From assembly GCA_947377285.1 (NCBI GenBank), contig CANCFT010000012.1:37624-101623 (forward strand): DNA of 64,000 nucleotides, in the 5' to 3' direction. The DNA comes from Bacteriovoracaceae bacterium. GTDB taxonomy: Bacteria; Bdellovibrionota; Bacteriovoracia; Bacteriovoracales; Bacteriovoracaceae. This document shows, in pieces, positions 37,698-47,129 of this stretch (positions are counted from its first letter, which is position 1; each line of letters begins with the position of its first letter). A model generated the notes under the pieces. It was not told the origin of the DNA and did not search any database. It was given only the letters and a program-made list of their open reading frames with translations. A program made the translations under genes and the position numbers.

Positions 37698-38138
37698 ATG
37701 GATTTACTAACAAGTTTAAAAATTAGTTCTTCTGGATTAACTGCTAATAAAAAAAGAATGGCAGCCATTTCCTCAAATATTGCAAACGCGCAGACAACGA
37801 GAACTGCTGAAGGTGGAGCTTATCAACCAAAAGAAGTAGTCTTTGGATCAGAACCAGCCAAAGAATCTTTTTCTGAAATTTTAAGTGGTGAGATGGAAGA
37901 GAATGCTCAAACTGTTATTGCTAAAGAAGTTGGTAAAAGTAATAAACCACCTGTTTTAAAATATGAACCAAATCATCCTGATGCAAACTCAGAAGGGTAT
38001 GTGGCCTATCCTAACATTAATACGATGGAAGAGATGGCCAATATGATTGAAGCTTCTAGGGCCTATGAAGCTAATATCAATGCAATGAATACAGCAAAAA
38101 GTATGGCCATGAAAGATTTAGAAATTGGTAAAAACTAA
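37698..38138 (+). CDS. flgC: flagellar proximal rod protein FlgC
   Basis: Proximal rod subunit, 146 aa. N-terminal motif LKISSSGLTANKKRMAAISSNIANAQTTRT and C-terminal EEMANMIEASRAYEANINAMNTAKSMAMKDLEIGK are typical. The variable middle is short. GAGGAGTGAG precedes the ATG. Follows flgB by 25 bases. Confidence 0.96.
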   Translation: MDLLTSLKISSSGLTANKKRMAAISSNIANAQTTRTAEGGAYQPKEVVFGSEPAKESFSEILSGEMEENAQTVIAKEVGKSNKPPVLKYEPNHPDANSEGYVAYPNINTMEEMANMIEASRAYEANINAMNTAKSMAMKDLEIGKN

Positions 38139-38161
38139 TTTAATTAAAAAAGGATAATAAT

Positions 38162-38527
38162 ATGGCCATTGAAAATGTTGGAAATATGAATAAGTTACTA
38201 AATGGATACAATACGCAAGATTGGATGAAGAGTGCTTCAATCGAGCAAGGGGCGTTGCCACAATTTAACGAATTGGCAGCAAATCCAAATATCGGTGCAA
38301 AACCACCGCAAAGTTTCAGCGAAATGCTCGCGACTTCACTTACTGATGTAAACAATATGCAAGTTGAAGCTAATAAAGCAATTCAGAAACTAGCTTCAGG
38401 GCAGACAAAAAATATTCATGAAACAATGCTTGCTGTAGAAAATGCAGAAATTGCATTTAAAACAATGAACCAAGTTAGAATGAAAGTTATTGAAGCATAT
38501 AAAGAGATTATGAGAATGCAAATGTAA
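38162..38527 (+). CDS. fliE: flagellar hook-basal body protein FliE
   Basis: Adapter between the MS ring and the rod. 121 aa, with the conserved C-terminal half SFSEMLATSLTDVNNMQVEANKAIQKLASGQTKNIHETMLAVENAEIAFKTMNQVRMKVIEAYKEIMRMQM. The N-terminal 40 residues are not conserved in this family. Confidence 0.95.
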   Translation: MAIENVGNMNKLLNGYNTQDWMKSASIEQGALPQFNELAANPNIGAKPPQSFSEMLATSLTDVNNMQVEANKAIQKLASGQTKNIHETMLAVENAEIAFKTMNQVRMKVIEAYKEIMRMQM

Positions 38528-38570
38528 TTGATTGCAATTGGCTTCAAGTCAATTGTTGAGAGTTAGGAAT

Positions 38571-38593
38571 TGATTTCATAGGATGTGAAATTA
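38571..38593 (+). promoter_or_regulatory. hairpin just before the fliF ribosome-binding site
   Basis: TGATTTCA pairs with TGAAATTA (one G-U) around a seven-base loop, ending eight bases before AGGAGG. Another repeat, CAATTG-N9-CAATTG (38535-38555), precedes it in the same 85-base gap. May tune fliF translation or message stability. Confidence 0.3.
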
Positions 38594-38612
38594 AGAGTTC
38601 AGGAGGAAGGCC

Positions 38613-40301
38613 TTGCAAGATATATTAGAGAAAATTTTTAGAAACTTTAAAGAGTTCTTTAGTGGTCTCGATTCAACGAAGAAATTGGGCTTCATCATCG
38701 TCTCTTGCATGATAATTGCTGCTATGGCCGGAATAGTTGTTTGGGCATCTAAAACTCGTTATGACACACTTTATACTGATCTCAACAAAGATGATGCACG
38801 CAAGATAGCGATTCTTCTCGAAGAAAAAAAGATTCCATACCAAGCTTCAAATGATGGAAAAACAATTTCAATTCCCGAAGACTTAGTTGGTGTTTGGAGA
38901 TTAGAAATTGCAAAACTAGGAACAAGTTTTTCTGGAACAGTTGGGTATGAAGTTTTTGATAAACAATCTTTTGGAACAACAAGTTTTGTACAAAAAGTAA
39001 ATAAGCAAAGGGCACTCGAAGGGGAGATGGTTAAAACCATTATGTACATCCAAGGTGTCAAACGTGCAAGAGTGCATATTTCTATTCCTGAATCATCTCC
39101 ATTTGTAGCAGAGAAAAAAGCTCCATCCGCTTCTGTTGTCCTTGAGCTCAATAATGGTGTTTCGTTAACTCCTGCCGAAATTAAAGGGATTGGTTCTCTT
39201 GTTGCTTCTTCAGTTGAAGAGATGAGACCTGAGAATGTTGTTATTTTAGATGACCGAGGAAAAAAACTTTCTGAAAATATTGGCGATGCAATGACTGCAA
39301 CTACGGCCAATAGATTAGCTCTTGAAGCTCAATTAAATCAAAAATATGAAAAGCAAATTGAAGACATTTTAACGAAAGTTGTTGGTGACGGAAAAGTTGT
39401 CGCTAAAGTGACGGTAGATTTAGATTTTACAGAGTCAGTTGCCACTGAAACGAAATATGACAACGAAAACTCCGCTGTCGTGTCTGAAGTTAAAAATGTT
39501 CAAAATGTTAATGGTTCAAGACCTTCTCCACAAGGAGTTGCAGGTGCTCAGTCAAACCTACCTGGCGAAGTTCCTCAACCGGGTGTAGCTGAAACGAAAA
39601 ATAACGTCACTAAAGAACTTACGACTAGAAATTTAAATGTTCCGACAACTGTAACCCAATCAAGAAAGCCATCGGCCAATGTAAAGGCCATTTCAGCAGC
39701 AGTTATGATTGATGGAAAAAGGATAGCCGTCGTAGGTGAAGATGGAGTTCCTCAGTTAGATAAAAATGGCAATGCCATAATGAAATATGAAAAATGGAGT
39801 GAAGCTGACTTGCAGAATTTTGCACAAATTGTTGCTTCAACTCTTGGAACTTCAGACAAGCGCGGTGATAAACTTGTTATAAAAAATATGGAATTTGCAC
39901 GTGAAGACATGAGTGTTGCAGATGCTATGCTTAAAGAGCAAGCTAATAGAGAGTTAATTAAAAATATCGTCAAATACCTGGCCGTTGGGTTAACGATTTC
40001 ATTATTCTTCTTCTTGGTTGTTCGACCATTTATCCAATGGGTGACAGACAATACAATCGAAACAGTGGAAGACTTTTTACCTAGAACATTAGAAGAATTA
40101 GAAAAAGTTCAGGCGAATCAGCGCTTACCTGGATTAGAAGATGCTCTTCCACAAATTGAAGAGAAATTAAATCCAGAAAAAATTGAAGGAAATATGTTGC
40201 GGGAAAAAATTATTGCATTGGTTGAAAATAACCCAGGCAAGGCCGCACAAATTATTCATGAAATGATTCATGCGAGTGAATCAGATAAACAAATTGCCTA
40301 A
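38613..40301 (+). CDS. fliF: flagellar MS-ring protein FliF
   Basis: Forms the inner-membrane MS ring that the motor and export gate are built on. 562 aa, usual length. Helix 1 about residues 26-46 (LGFIIVSCMIIAAMAGIVVWA), periplasmic ring-building motifs (YTDLNKDDARKIAILLEEKKIPY; RARVHISIPESSPFVAEKKAPSASVVLEL), helix 2 about 449-468 (YLAVGLTISLFFFLVVRPF), and a cytoplasmic tail that binds FliG. The start is TTG with AGGAGG six bases upstream (38601-38606); no ATG competes. Confidence 0.96.
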   Translation: MQDILEKIFRNFKEFFSGLDSTKKLGFIIVSCMIIAAMAGIVVWASKTRYDTLYTDLNKDDARKIAILLEEKKIPYQASNDGKTISIPEDLVGVWRLEIAKLGTSFSGTVGYEVFDKQSFGTTSFVQKVNKQRALEGEMVKTIMYIQGVKRARVHISIPESSPFVAEKKAPSASVVLELNNGVSLTPAEIKGIGSLVASSVEEMRPENVVILDDRGKKLSENIGDAMTATTANRLALEAQLNQKYEKQIEDILTKVVGDGKVVAKVTVDLDFTESVATETKYDNENSAVVSEVKNVQNVNGSRPSPQGVAGAQSNLPGEVPQPGVAETKNNVTKELTTRNLNVPTTVTQSRKPSANVKAISAAVMIDGKRIAVVGEDGVPQLDKNGNAIMKYEKWSEADLQNFAQIVASTLGTSDKRGDKLVIKNMEFAREDMSVADAMLKEQANRELIKNIVKYLAVGLTISLFFFLVVRPFIQWVTDNTIETVEDFLPRTLEELEKVQANQRLPGLEDALPQIEEKLNPEKIEGNMLREKIIALVENNPGKAAQIIHEMIHASESDKQIA

Positions 40302-40335
40302 GAGTTTAGAGTAAGTAAAATTAGAGGATTTGATT

Positions 40336-41376
40336 ATGGCCGCAATTGATGACAATGTCCTAGATCCCGACACCGAGTATGGTTTACTCAATGGTTCGGA
40401 TAGAGCAGGGCTACTTTTAAGTTCATTAGGAATGAATATTACACAACTTATTTTTCAAAATATGAAAGATAATGATGTAAAAAGAATGATCAATGCCATG
40501 TCGAATGTTAAAAGAGCTCCCATTTGGATGGTCAAGCGAGTACTAGAAGATTTTTATAAACAATTGAATGAAGAAAATGATTTATTATTTGCTGAAAACC
40601 GCGGTCGCGACTTTATCATTAATACATTAGGTGAAGACCGCGCAAAACAACTCCTTGGACAAATTGTTGAAGTTGGACAATCTAACACACTAGAGTCCCT
40701 AGAACTTGTAGATACACGTACACTTTCTAACTTCTTAATCAATGAACATCCACAAACAATTGCTCTGATTGTTGCTCATTTAAATGCAGAAAGAAAAGTA
40801 GATGTCTTAAGAAGACTTCCTGATGGTTTACAAGCTGAAGTTGTTCTTCGTGTGGCCAATCTTGACTATGTTTCACCGGAACTTATTTCTCAACTTGACG
40901 ATGTTCTTAAAACAGAACTTAGTACCCTTGGATCAATTGACACAAATCAACTTGGTGGAGTTGAGCCAATTGCAGAAATGCTTAACCTTATGGATAAAAA
41001 CACTGAGAAAAATATTATGTCTCGAGTGGAAGAAAAAGATCCAGAGTTGGCTGAAGAAATCAGAAAACTCATGTTTACATTTGAAGACCTTATGTACGTT
41101 GACGACAAAGGGATTCAGAACCTTCTTCGAGAAGTGGACAACAACAAACTTGTTATTGCAATGAAAACTGCTCCTGATGAAATTAAGCAAAAACTTTTCA
41201 AAAATATGTCAAATAGAGCAGCGACCTTACTCAAAGAAGATCTTGAGGCACTTGGACCTACAAAACTTTCAGATGTTGAAAAAGCTCAAGCTGAAATGGT
41301 TCAAAAAACTAAAGAACTTGAATCTCAAGGTAAAGCGTTTATTGCACGTGGATCTGATGGCGATTCGTTGGTTTAA
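40336..41376 (+). CDS. fliG: flagellar motor switch protein FliG
   Basis: C-ring subunit that contacts the stator and converts ion flow into torque. About 346 aa. Typical regions: NGSDRAGLLLSSLG, the EHPQTIALIVAHLNAERKVDVLRRLP middle motif, and the charged C-terminal torque helix region MFTFEDLMYVDDKGIQNLLREVDNNKLVIAMK. The ORF track opens at TTG 40330, but the ATG at 40336 has AGAGGA seven bases upstream and fits better. Confidence 0.96.
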   Translation: MAAIDDNVLDPDTEYGLLNGSDRAGLLLSSLGMNITQLIFQNMKDNDVKRMINAMSNVKRAPIWMVKRVLEDFYKQLNEENDLLFAENRGRDFIINTLGEDRAKQLLGQIVEVGQSNTLESLELVDTRTLSNFLINEHPQTIALIVAHLNAERKVDVLRRLPDGLQAEVVLRVANLDYVSPELISQLDDVLKTELSTLGSIDTNQLGGVEPIAEMLNLMDKNTEKNIMSRVEEKDPELAEEIRKLMFTFEDLMYVDDKGIQNLLREVDNNKLVIAMKTAPDEIKQKLFKNMSNRAATLLKEDLEALGPTKLSDVEKAQAEMVQKTKELESQGKAFIARGSDGDSLV

Positions 41377-41396
41377 TGAAATTGGAGTTCTAGTTT

Positions 41397-42200
41397 ATGG
41401 TTAAGGAATATTCAGGCGTAGAAGAGTATAAATTCAAAAACTTTACGGACACTGATTCAAAAGCAGATGAAGTGACACTTTTTGAATTTAAACCACTTCT
41501 ACGTTCTGGAATGACAGTAGAGAGAAATGAATTTCAAAAAATTATTAAGGAAGAGCGTAATCACGCGAAAAATAATCAGTTTAAAATTAATCCAATTGTA
41601 GAAAAACATAGAGGACTTAAGGATCAAGAAGAGCAAGAGTATGAAGCAGCAGTTGAAAAAGAAGTCGCAAGAAGAGTTGCAATTATTCAAGATGATGCTT
41701 TTAAAATTGGATTTGACGAAGGGGTTAATCAAGGACGAGAAGAAATCTTTAACGAGATGCGGAGTGTAGTTGATCAAAAGCTCGATAATTTTTCTCAAAT
41801 GGTTACTGAGGTTTTAAAAACTCAAGATGAAATTCTTTCAGTTCAAAAAAAAGAAATTTATCAATTACTTAGAAATTTAACTAAGTGGATTATTATTAGA
41901 GAACTTAAAGAAGATGGAAAATATATTGAGCGCTTGTTGGAAAAATTATTGCTTGAAATTCAAGCTCGAAATAATCTTTTAATCCAAGTAAATCCGACAG
42001 ATTTTAATGGTATGCCTGAAATACTCTCACATGTGCAAATGCGATTGGGAGAGTTAAAAAATGTAAGAGTGGAAATTGACTCTGCTGTATTAACTTCTGG
42101 AATGATTGTAGAGTCTGACAATGGAATCATCAACGCTACAATGGAAGAGCAATTTAAAAGTTTAGATAAATTATTCGAAGATGTTTTAGTTGAATCTTAA
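41397..42200 (+). CDS. fliH: flagellar assembly protein FliH
   Basis: Soluble regulator and stalk of the FliI export ATPase. 267 aa; N-terminal part is charged, a Gln/Glu/Arg-rich coiled region spans about residues 70-125 with GFDEGVNQGREEIFNEMRSVV, and the C-terminal domain (LLEKLLLEIQARNNLLIQVNPTDF...GMIVESDNGIINATMEEQFKSLDKLFEDVL) is the conserved FliH/V-ATPase E-like fold. Identified from this domain and its place between fliG and fliI. Confidence 0.9.
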   Translation: MVKEYSGVEEYKFKNFTDTDSKADEVTLFEFKPLLRSGMTVERNEFQKIIKEERNHAKNNQFKINPIVEKHRGLKDQEEQEYEAAVEKEVARRVAIIQDDAFKIGFDEGVNQGREEIFNEMRSVVDQKLDNFSQMVTEVLKTQDEILSVQKKEIYQLLRNLTKWIIIRELKEDGKYIERLLEKLLLEIQARNNLLIQVNPTDFNGMPEILSHVQMRLGELKNVRVEIDSAVLTSGMIVESDNGIINATMEEQFKSLDKLFEDVLVES

Positions 42201-42220
42201 TTTTATAAGGTGAATAGTTA

Positions 42221-43567
42221 ATGGAAAAGATACTTGACCTCAGTTCTATTCACAACAACTATGAGTACTCTTCACCGTACCAAAAAATTGGTAAAGTCTT
42301 TGCTAATAAAGGTATGGTTTTTGAAATCAATCTTTCTCGAGCACCAATTGGATCGAACGTAGAATTTGTGACTGAGTTTGGGGATCGATCCCTTGGTGAA
42401 GTCGTAGGGATTAATGGAACTCGTTGTATGGCAATGCCCTATGATGAATTATCTGGAATTAATTCTGAAACTCGTGTTTATTTAAAAGACCTAACAACAA
42501 CAATTAAAATTTCTGAAGCCATGCTTGGGCGAGTAATCGACTTTCAAGGAAATCCTATTGATGGTAAAGGACCAATTGAACCTATCAATGTTGAAGCAAG
42601 AAGTATTTATGGACATGCACTAAATCCATTAGAGCGTCCAGCCATTAGAGAACCACTTGATACTGGAATCCATGCTATCAATTGTTTTATGACTGCAGGT
42701 AAAGGCCAGCGATTTGCTATTATGGCAGGTTCAGGGGTTGGTAAGTCTGTTACTCTAGGTATGATTGCTGAAAATTCAAGTTCAGATGTAAATGTTATTG
42801 CACTTATTGGAGAACGGGGAAGAGAGGTTTTAGAATTCATTGAAACGGATCTTGGGCCTGAAGGATTAAAGCGTTCAGTTGTTGTTGTCGCTACATCTGA
42901 TTCTTCCGCACTTATAAGAATGAAAGCAGCGTATGTTGCAACTACTATTGCAGAATTTTTTCGAGATAGAAATCAAGACGTACTTTTGATGATGGATTCT
43001 ATTACTCGATTTGCAATGGCAAATCGTGAAATTTCGTTATCTGCAGGTGAGCCACCTGGACAAAAAGGATATACTCCCTCGGTATTTGCCCGACTTCCTA
43101 AATTAATGGAACGAGCAGGAACAAAAGCAGGGGCTGGTTCAATTACGGGAATTTATACAGTGCTTGTTGAAGGGGGCGATATGGATGAGCCCATTGCCGA
43201 TGCAGTCCGAGCGATTGCCGATGGTCACATTATTCTATCGAGAGAATTAGCTTCAAGAAATCAATTCCCGGCCATAGATATACTTGCAAGTCTTTCGCGG
43301 GTTATGTCAAAAGTTGCGACAAAAGAACATAAAATAGTGGCAAGCCATTTACGTGATCTGCTTGCCTCTTATAAGGCCAATGAAGATTTGATAAACGTTG
43401 GAGCTTATGCCAAAGGATCCAATCCGAAAGTAGATAAAGCGATTTTAATTTATGACGATTTGATGAGTTTACTACAACAAACTCAAGGTATGACTGAGTA
43501 TTTATCGATAGAAACTCTCTTCGATAGAATGGTTGAAATAGCAAGAAAAGCAGAAAGTATTAAATAG
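42221..43567 (+). CDS. fliI: flagellar export ATPase FliI
   Basis: Hexameric ATPase that supports substrate unfolding and delivery at the flagellar export gate. 448 aa. Walker A is AGSGVGKSVTLGM, Walker B region QDVLLMMDSITRFAMANREISL, and the type III ATPase signature PSVFARLPKLMERAG follows. C-terminal helical domain complete. The P-loop reads SVTLGM where relatives have STLLGM, a mild variation. Confidence 0.96.
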   Translation: MEKILDLSSIHNNYEYSSPYQKIGKVFANKGMVFEINLSRAPIGSNVEFVTEFGDRSLGEVVGINGTRCMAMPYDELSGINSETRVYLKDLTTTIKISEAMLGRVIDFQGNPIDGKGPIEPINVEARSIYGHALNPLERPAIREPLDTGIHAINCFMTAGKGQRFAIMAGSGVGKSVTLGMIAENSSSDVNVIALIGERGREVLEFIETDLGPEGLKRSVVVVATSDSSALIRMKAAYVATTIAEFFRDRNQDVLLMMDSITRFAMANREISLSAGEPPGQKGYTPSVFARLPKLMERAGTKAGAGSITGIYTVLVEGGDMDEPIADAVRAIADGHIILSRELASRNQFPAIDILASLSRVMSKVATKEHKIVASHLRDLLASYKANEDLINVGAYAKGSNPKVDKAILIYDDLMSLLQQTQGMTEYLSIETLFDRMVEIARKAESIK

Positions 43568-43581
43568 AGATTTATAAATAA

Positions 43582-44037
43582 ATGCAAAAATTTAAATTCA
43601 AACTTGATGGACTTTTAAAAGTCAGAGAGTTTAAAGAGAAAAAAATAAAAATTGAACTAGGGGAAATCCTTAGAGAGATTGGTGACGTTGAAGAAAAAAT
43701 AAGAAGTGCAAACACGGCAATTGATGAAACCTATGAAGCTCAAGAAACTTTTATGAGAGACCCATCCTTAGGTCAAATGCTTCAGTTTTTTCCTTATTTT
43801 ATTCAAGGTAAAAAAGAAGAAATTAAAAACAGAGAAAATCTTTTATGGGCTTTAAAGAAAAAATATGACACCAAAATTACTGAGCTTGCAACAGCAAGAG
43901 GTCAAGTTAAAGTGATGGAAAATTTTAAAGAAAAAAAATTAACAGAATGGACAAAGCAGAGAAATAAAAAGGAACTTGAATCAATTGAAGAAATATTAAT
44001 GATGAGAAGAAATGGCAGTGATGCTGTTAATGAATGA
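43582..44037 (+). CDS. fliJ: flagellar export chaperone FliJ
   Basis: Coiled-coil protein that fits into the FliI ring and links it to FlhA. 151 aa, nearly all helical and charged: FKFKLDGLLKVREFKEKKIKIELGEILREI at the start and KVMENFKEKKLTEWTKQRNKKELESIEEILMMRR near the end, typical for FliJ. Position after fliI settles the call. Its stop overlaps the next start by four bases. Confidence 0.92.
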   Translation: MQKFKFKLDGLLKVREFKEKKIKIELGEILREIGDVEEKIRSANTAIDETYEAQETFMRDPSLGQMLQFFPYFIQGKKEEIKNRENLLWALKKKYDTKITELATARGQVKVMENFKEKKLTEWTKQRNKKELESIEEILMMRRNGSDAVNE

Positions 44038-44630
44038 GACTTGATTTTATGAGAAAAATTGTATGTTTAATTGTTTTTGTGGTTTTTAATAGTTTTGCTT
44101 TTGCGGCAAATGCTCCAGCTAAAACATCGGCCAAAGAAGCTACACCAGTAGCTCCTGAAAAAAGAAATTACACTGAAGAAGAATTTAAAAAAGCAGTTCT
44201 GCTTGAAGCTGAAAAATTAATGAAGAAAGTTGGGAGTGGTCATTTAGTAGATTTTTCAAAAGAACTCTTGGAAAAAGAAGATGTCAACAAAGTTAAAGAA
44301 TTAGGACTTCAAAAAGAAAATGAACAATTAAAAATGAATATGAACGACTTTCAAAAAAAAGTGGTTGAGTTCGAAGAATCACAAAAAAAATTTTTAGGCT
44401 GTATTGATTCACAAAACGAAAAAGCAGAAAAGAGAGTGAGTCAAATGGTTGAAGTTGTTTCTTTGATGAAGCCCCAGAATGCAGCGGATGTTTTATCTGT
44501 TCAAGATCCTGACCTTTCTGTTCGGATAATGGGACAATTAGAGCCGCAAAAAGCTTCTAAGATTTTTAACCTGATGGATAAGGAAGTTTCTGCCCGACTT
44601 CAAAAACAATTTCTTCAGATGAAAAAATAA
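44034..44630 (+). CDS. exported MotE-like flagellar protein
   Basis: 198 aa with an N-terminal signal peptide or anchor (RKIVCLIVFVVFNSFAFAAN). A coiled coil spans about residues 85-145 and a C-terminal MgtE-N-like domain reads VSLMKPQNAADVLSVQDPDLSVRIMGQLEPQKASKIFNLMDKEVSARLQ. This layout matches MotE, a periplasmic chaperone for the stator protein MotC in epsilonproteobacteria, and similar genes follow fliJ in many genomes. The start at 44034 overlaps fliJ (ATGA); 44049 is an alternative that lies closer to the signal peptide. Stator role is by analogy. Confidence 0.8.
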   Translation: MRLDFMRKIVCLIVFVVFNSFAFAANAPAKTSAKEATPVAPEKRNYTEEEFKKAVLLEAEKLMKKVGSGHLVDFSKELLEKEDVNKVKELGLQKENEQLKMNMNDFQKKVVEFEESQKKFLGCIDSQNEKAEKRVSQMVEVVSLMKPQNAADVLSVQDPDLSVRIMGQLEPQKASKIFNLMDKEVSARLQKQFLQMKK

Positions 44631-44681
44631 GTTACACTAGATCGTAGTACGCAAGGCGTCGAACGTTTAATTAAGGAAACT

Positions 44682-46229
44682 ATGCAAGGATTGCCAAGAC
44701 AAATACTTCCCAAATCAACAAAGGTAGAGGCCTTTGCTGAGAAGAAATCATCAGTGAAAACTGATGTTGGAAGTCTTGTAGAAAGTGGGCCACAAGTCGA
44801 TTCATCAAAAGGTGATAATTCGGGATTTGCATCTCTGCTTTCTAAGATTACAGGCAAAGCAAGCGTTGAGGGTAAATCAGCTAGCAAAGTAGATGGCAAA
44901 GAAAGTGAAGTTAAATCAGAACTTGGCGATACGCTAAAAAACCTTTTAGCTGAAAAAAATAAAATAAAAACTGATGGAGTTGAGGTTGATACTACGGCTA
45001 ATGCTGGAGTTACTAATTCTTCATTACAATTAAATGAAAAAGCTAATATTCTTAGCAAGGTAGCGACTAATAATTCAGGCGAATCATTAGACAATAAATT
45101 AGATAAAAAAATCGCCAACACTTCTAACAATCTCGATCAGCTGTTAAGCAGATTGAAAAATTCAGATCAATCCGTTGACGTTGAAGAAAATGAAGAATCA
45201 GTTAAAGTAGAGAAGTCTCAAAATCATCAAGATTTGCGATTGAAGAAAACAGAATCTAAATTAGAGAGTCCACTTGACTTTTTAATGAACGCTTCAAAAA
45301 ATAAAAATGTTTCTGAAACTTCCAAAGAACTTGAAACATCTGCAGTGCCTAGAAAAGTGATGACTGGTGAAGACTATATTAAAAATTTAGAGTCTTCAGA
45401 AAAAAAGACTCCAGTAAAACTTTCTCTGTTAAATAACTTGTCTGACATCCAAAAAAATACACCTCAAAATGTAAAAGGATATGGACAAGGTCTTTCACTT
45501 CTATCTGACCCGCTAATTAAGAATACAAAAGACCTCGCCTCAAAAGACACAAAAAAGCAAAGTTTAATTAGCGGAGTTGATGAACTTAAAAATCCAGAGA
45601 CAAAAGTTGGAGCAGAGCTAGCTTCGATAAAGCAAGATATTATTCCTGGAATCCAAAACGCTAAAAATAACCATGGTCAACAAGCTGAATCACAAACGCA
45701 AGCAAGTCAAAAAGTTTTAGACTTAAGTAAAATTGATACAGCAAACACCAATGAAATTATTAAAAGAATTTCAGATTATGTTGAACAAAGTCAAGTGGCC
45801 AATAAAAGTAGCCTAGATTTAGTTGTTAAGCATGAGTCACTTGGAGAATTTAAAATTCAAGTAAGTAAGTTGCCAAATCAGTCTGCAAGTATGGGACAAA
45901 ATTTAATTGATATGCAAATCACGACTTCAAATAAAGAAGGTCATGACTTCTTTGTGAAAAATGAAGTTAGCTTAATGAAAAATTTAAGTCAGGCCGGTAT
46001 TCAATTATCAGATTTGCGAATCATTTCTTCAATGACAGAATCAACTCCATTTGGCCAAAGTGATTCAAAACAATCGAGTTCTTTTTCTCAAAATCCTGAT
46101 GGAACAGATAAAAAGTTTATGAACTTTGAATCAAGTAATTTTTCAAGTCAAACTTCAGGGGATTCAGGTAATGGATCTCAAAGAAGAAAAGAATTATGGG
46201 AAGAATATCAACAACGTTATGGAGCTTAA
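44682..46229 (+). CDS. fliK: flagellar hook-length control protein FliK
   Basis: Measures hook length and switches export specificity. 515 aa. The N-terminal 340 residues are low-complexity, rich in Ser, Lys, Asn and Glu, as expected of the unfolded ruler part. The conserved C-terminal domain about residues 375-450 (SSLDLVVKHESLGEFKIQVSKLPNQSASMGQNLIDMQITTSNKEGHDFFVKNEVSLMKNLSQAGIQLSDLRI) identifies it. AAGGAAACT precedes the ATG. Located before flgD and flgE as in many operons. Confidence 0.9.
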   Translation: MQGLPRQILPKSTKVEAFAEKKSSVKTDVGSLVESGPQVDSSKGDNSGFASLLSKITGKASVEGKSASKVDGKESEVKSELGDTLKNLLAEKNKIKTDGVEVDTTANAGVTNSSLQLNEKANILSKVATNNSGESLDNKLDKKIANTSNNLDQLLSRLKNSDQSVDVEENEESVKVEKSQNHQDLRLKKTESKLESPLDFLMNASKNKNVSETSKELETSAVPRKVMTGEDYIKNLESSEKKTPVKLSLLNNLSDIQKNTPQNVKGYGQGLSLLSDPLIKNTKDLASKDTKKQSLISGVDELKNPETKVGAELASIKQDIIPGIQNAKNNHGQQAESQTQASQKVLDLSKIDTANTNEIIKRISDYVEQSQVANKSSLDLVVKHESLGEFKIQVSKLPNQSASMGQNLIDMQITTSNKEGHDFFVKNEVSLMKNLSQAGIQLSDLRIISSMTESTPFGQSDSKQSSSFSQNPDGTDKKFMNFESSNFSSQTSGDSGNGSQRRKELWEEYQQRYGA

Positions 46230-46232
46230 TCC

Positions 46233-47099
46233 ATGCCAATGATCGGTAAACCCGGTAATGTAAGCCGGAATTCATATTCAGATATCGCCATCAAAAGAGC
46301 AGAAATACAAGGTAATCCTCAAGCTGTTGATCCTAAGATCGGAGACGAACTCAATAAAATGGTAGGTGTAAAACCTGATCAAAGATTTGTCGATAGAAAA
46401 GCTCATGAAACATTGGGTCCGGATGGATTCATGAAACTTTTAGCTCACCAATTAAAAAACCAAGATCCAATGAAGCCGATGGATCAAAAAGATTTTTCTT
46501 CTAATTTGGCGCAGTTTTCACAGTTAGAACAACTAACGGCCATGAATAAAAAAATGGATGGCATGAACGCGAACAATGATAATGAAAAAAGATTCCAAGG
46601 GGCAAGTTACCTAGGGAAGAAAGTTGTGACTTCTGGTACGACTGTTGATTACAATGGAGAAGGAAAAGATATTGAACTTCCTTTTTATCTCGATAAATCT
46701 GCAAAAAATGTGATCATTCGCATTTATGATAATAAAAATCAAATGATCGGCAAAGTCGATAAAGAAGATCTTGGGAAAGGACAACAAGGTGTGACTTGGG
46801 ATGGAGTAGGTCTTGATGGTCAAATTGCACCTAAAGAGCAATACCACTTTGATGTTATAGCTTTTGATGACAAGAATGAAAAATTCATGGGTGTAACAAG
46901 AGCAGAAGGAACTGTCACAGGTGTTCGCTTTGAAAATGGTGAAACAATTTTAGATGTCAGTGGTGGACGAAAAGTTTATTTAAAAGATGTTGAAAGTTTT
47001 TCTTTACCGGAAAAAGATTTAGCGAGTAAAAAAATGCCTGCGTTGCAAAAACAAGCTGCGTCGACATATAATCAAGTAGAGAACCAAACAAGTAACTAA
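46233..47099 (+). CDS. flgD: flagellar hook scaffold protein FlgD
   Basis: Hook cap that guides FlgE assembly. 288 aa. The conserved N-terminal motif FMKLLAHQLKNQDPMKPMDQKDFSSNLAQFSQLEQLTAMN lies about residues 68-107, followed by the FlgD beta domains (IRIYDNKNQMIGKVDKEDLGKGQQGVTWDGVGLDGQIAPKEQYHFDVIAFDD). The ribosome-binding site GGAG is inside the end of fliK. Confidence 0.95.
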   Translation: MPMIGKPGNVSRNSYSDIAIKRAEIQGNPQAVDPKIGDELNKMVGVKPDQRFVDRKAHETLGPDGFMKLLAHQLKNQDPMKPMDQKDFSSNLAQFSQLEQLTAMNKKMDGMNANNDNEKRFQGASYLGKKVVTSGTTVDYNGEGKDIELPFYLDKSAKNVIIRIYDNKNQMIGKVDKEDLGKGQQGVTWDGVGLDGQIAPKEQYHFDVIAFDDKNEKFMGVTRAEGTVTGVRFENGETILDVSGGRKVYLKDVESFSLPEKDLASKKMPALQKQAASTYNQVENQTSN

Positions 47100-47129
47100 A
47101 AAGTTTAAGTGGAAAAAAGTATTTAATAA

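Noticed and set aside
38771-39310. 179-aa minus-strand ORF
   Set aside because: Lies wholly inside fliF, which has clear family motifs; the ORF has none.
44615-45130. 171-aa minus-strand ORF
   Set aside because: Antisense to the low-complexity N-terminal part of fliK.
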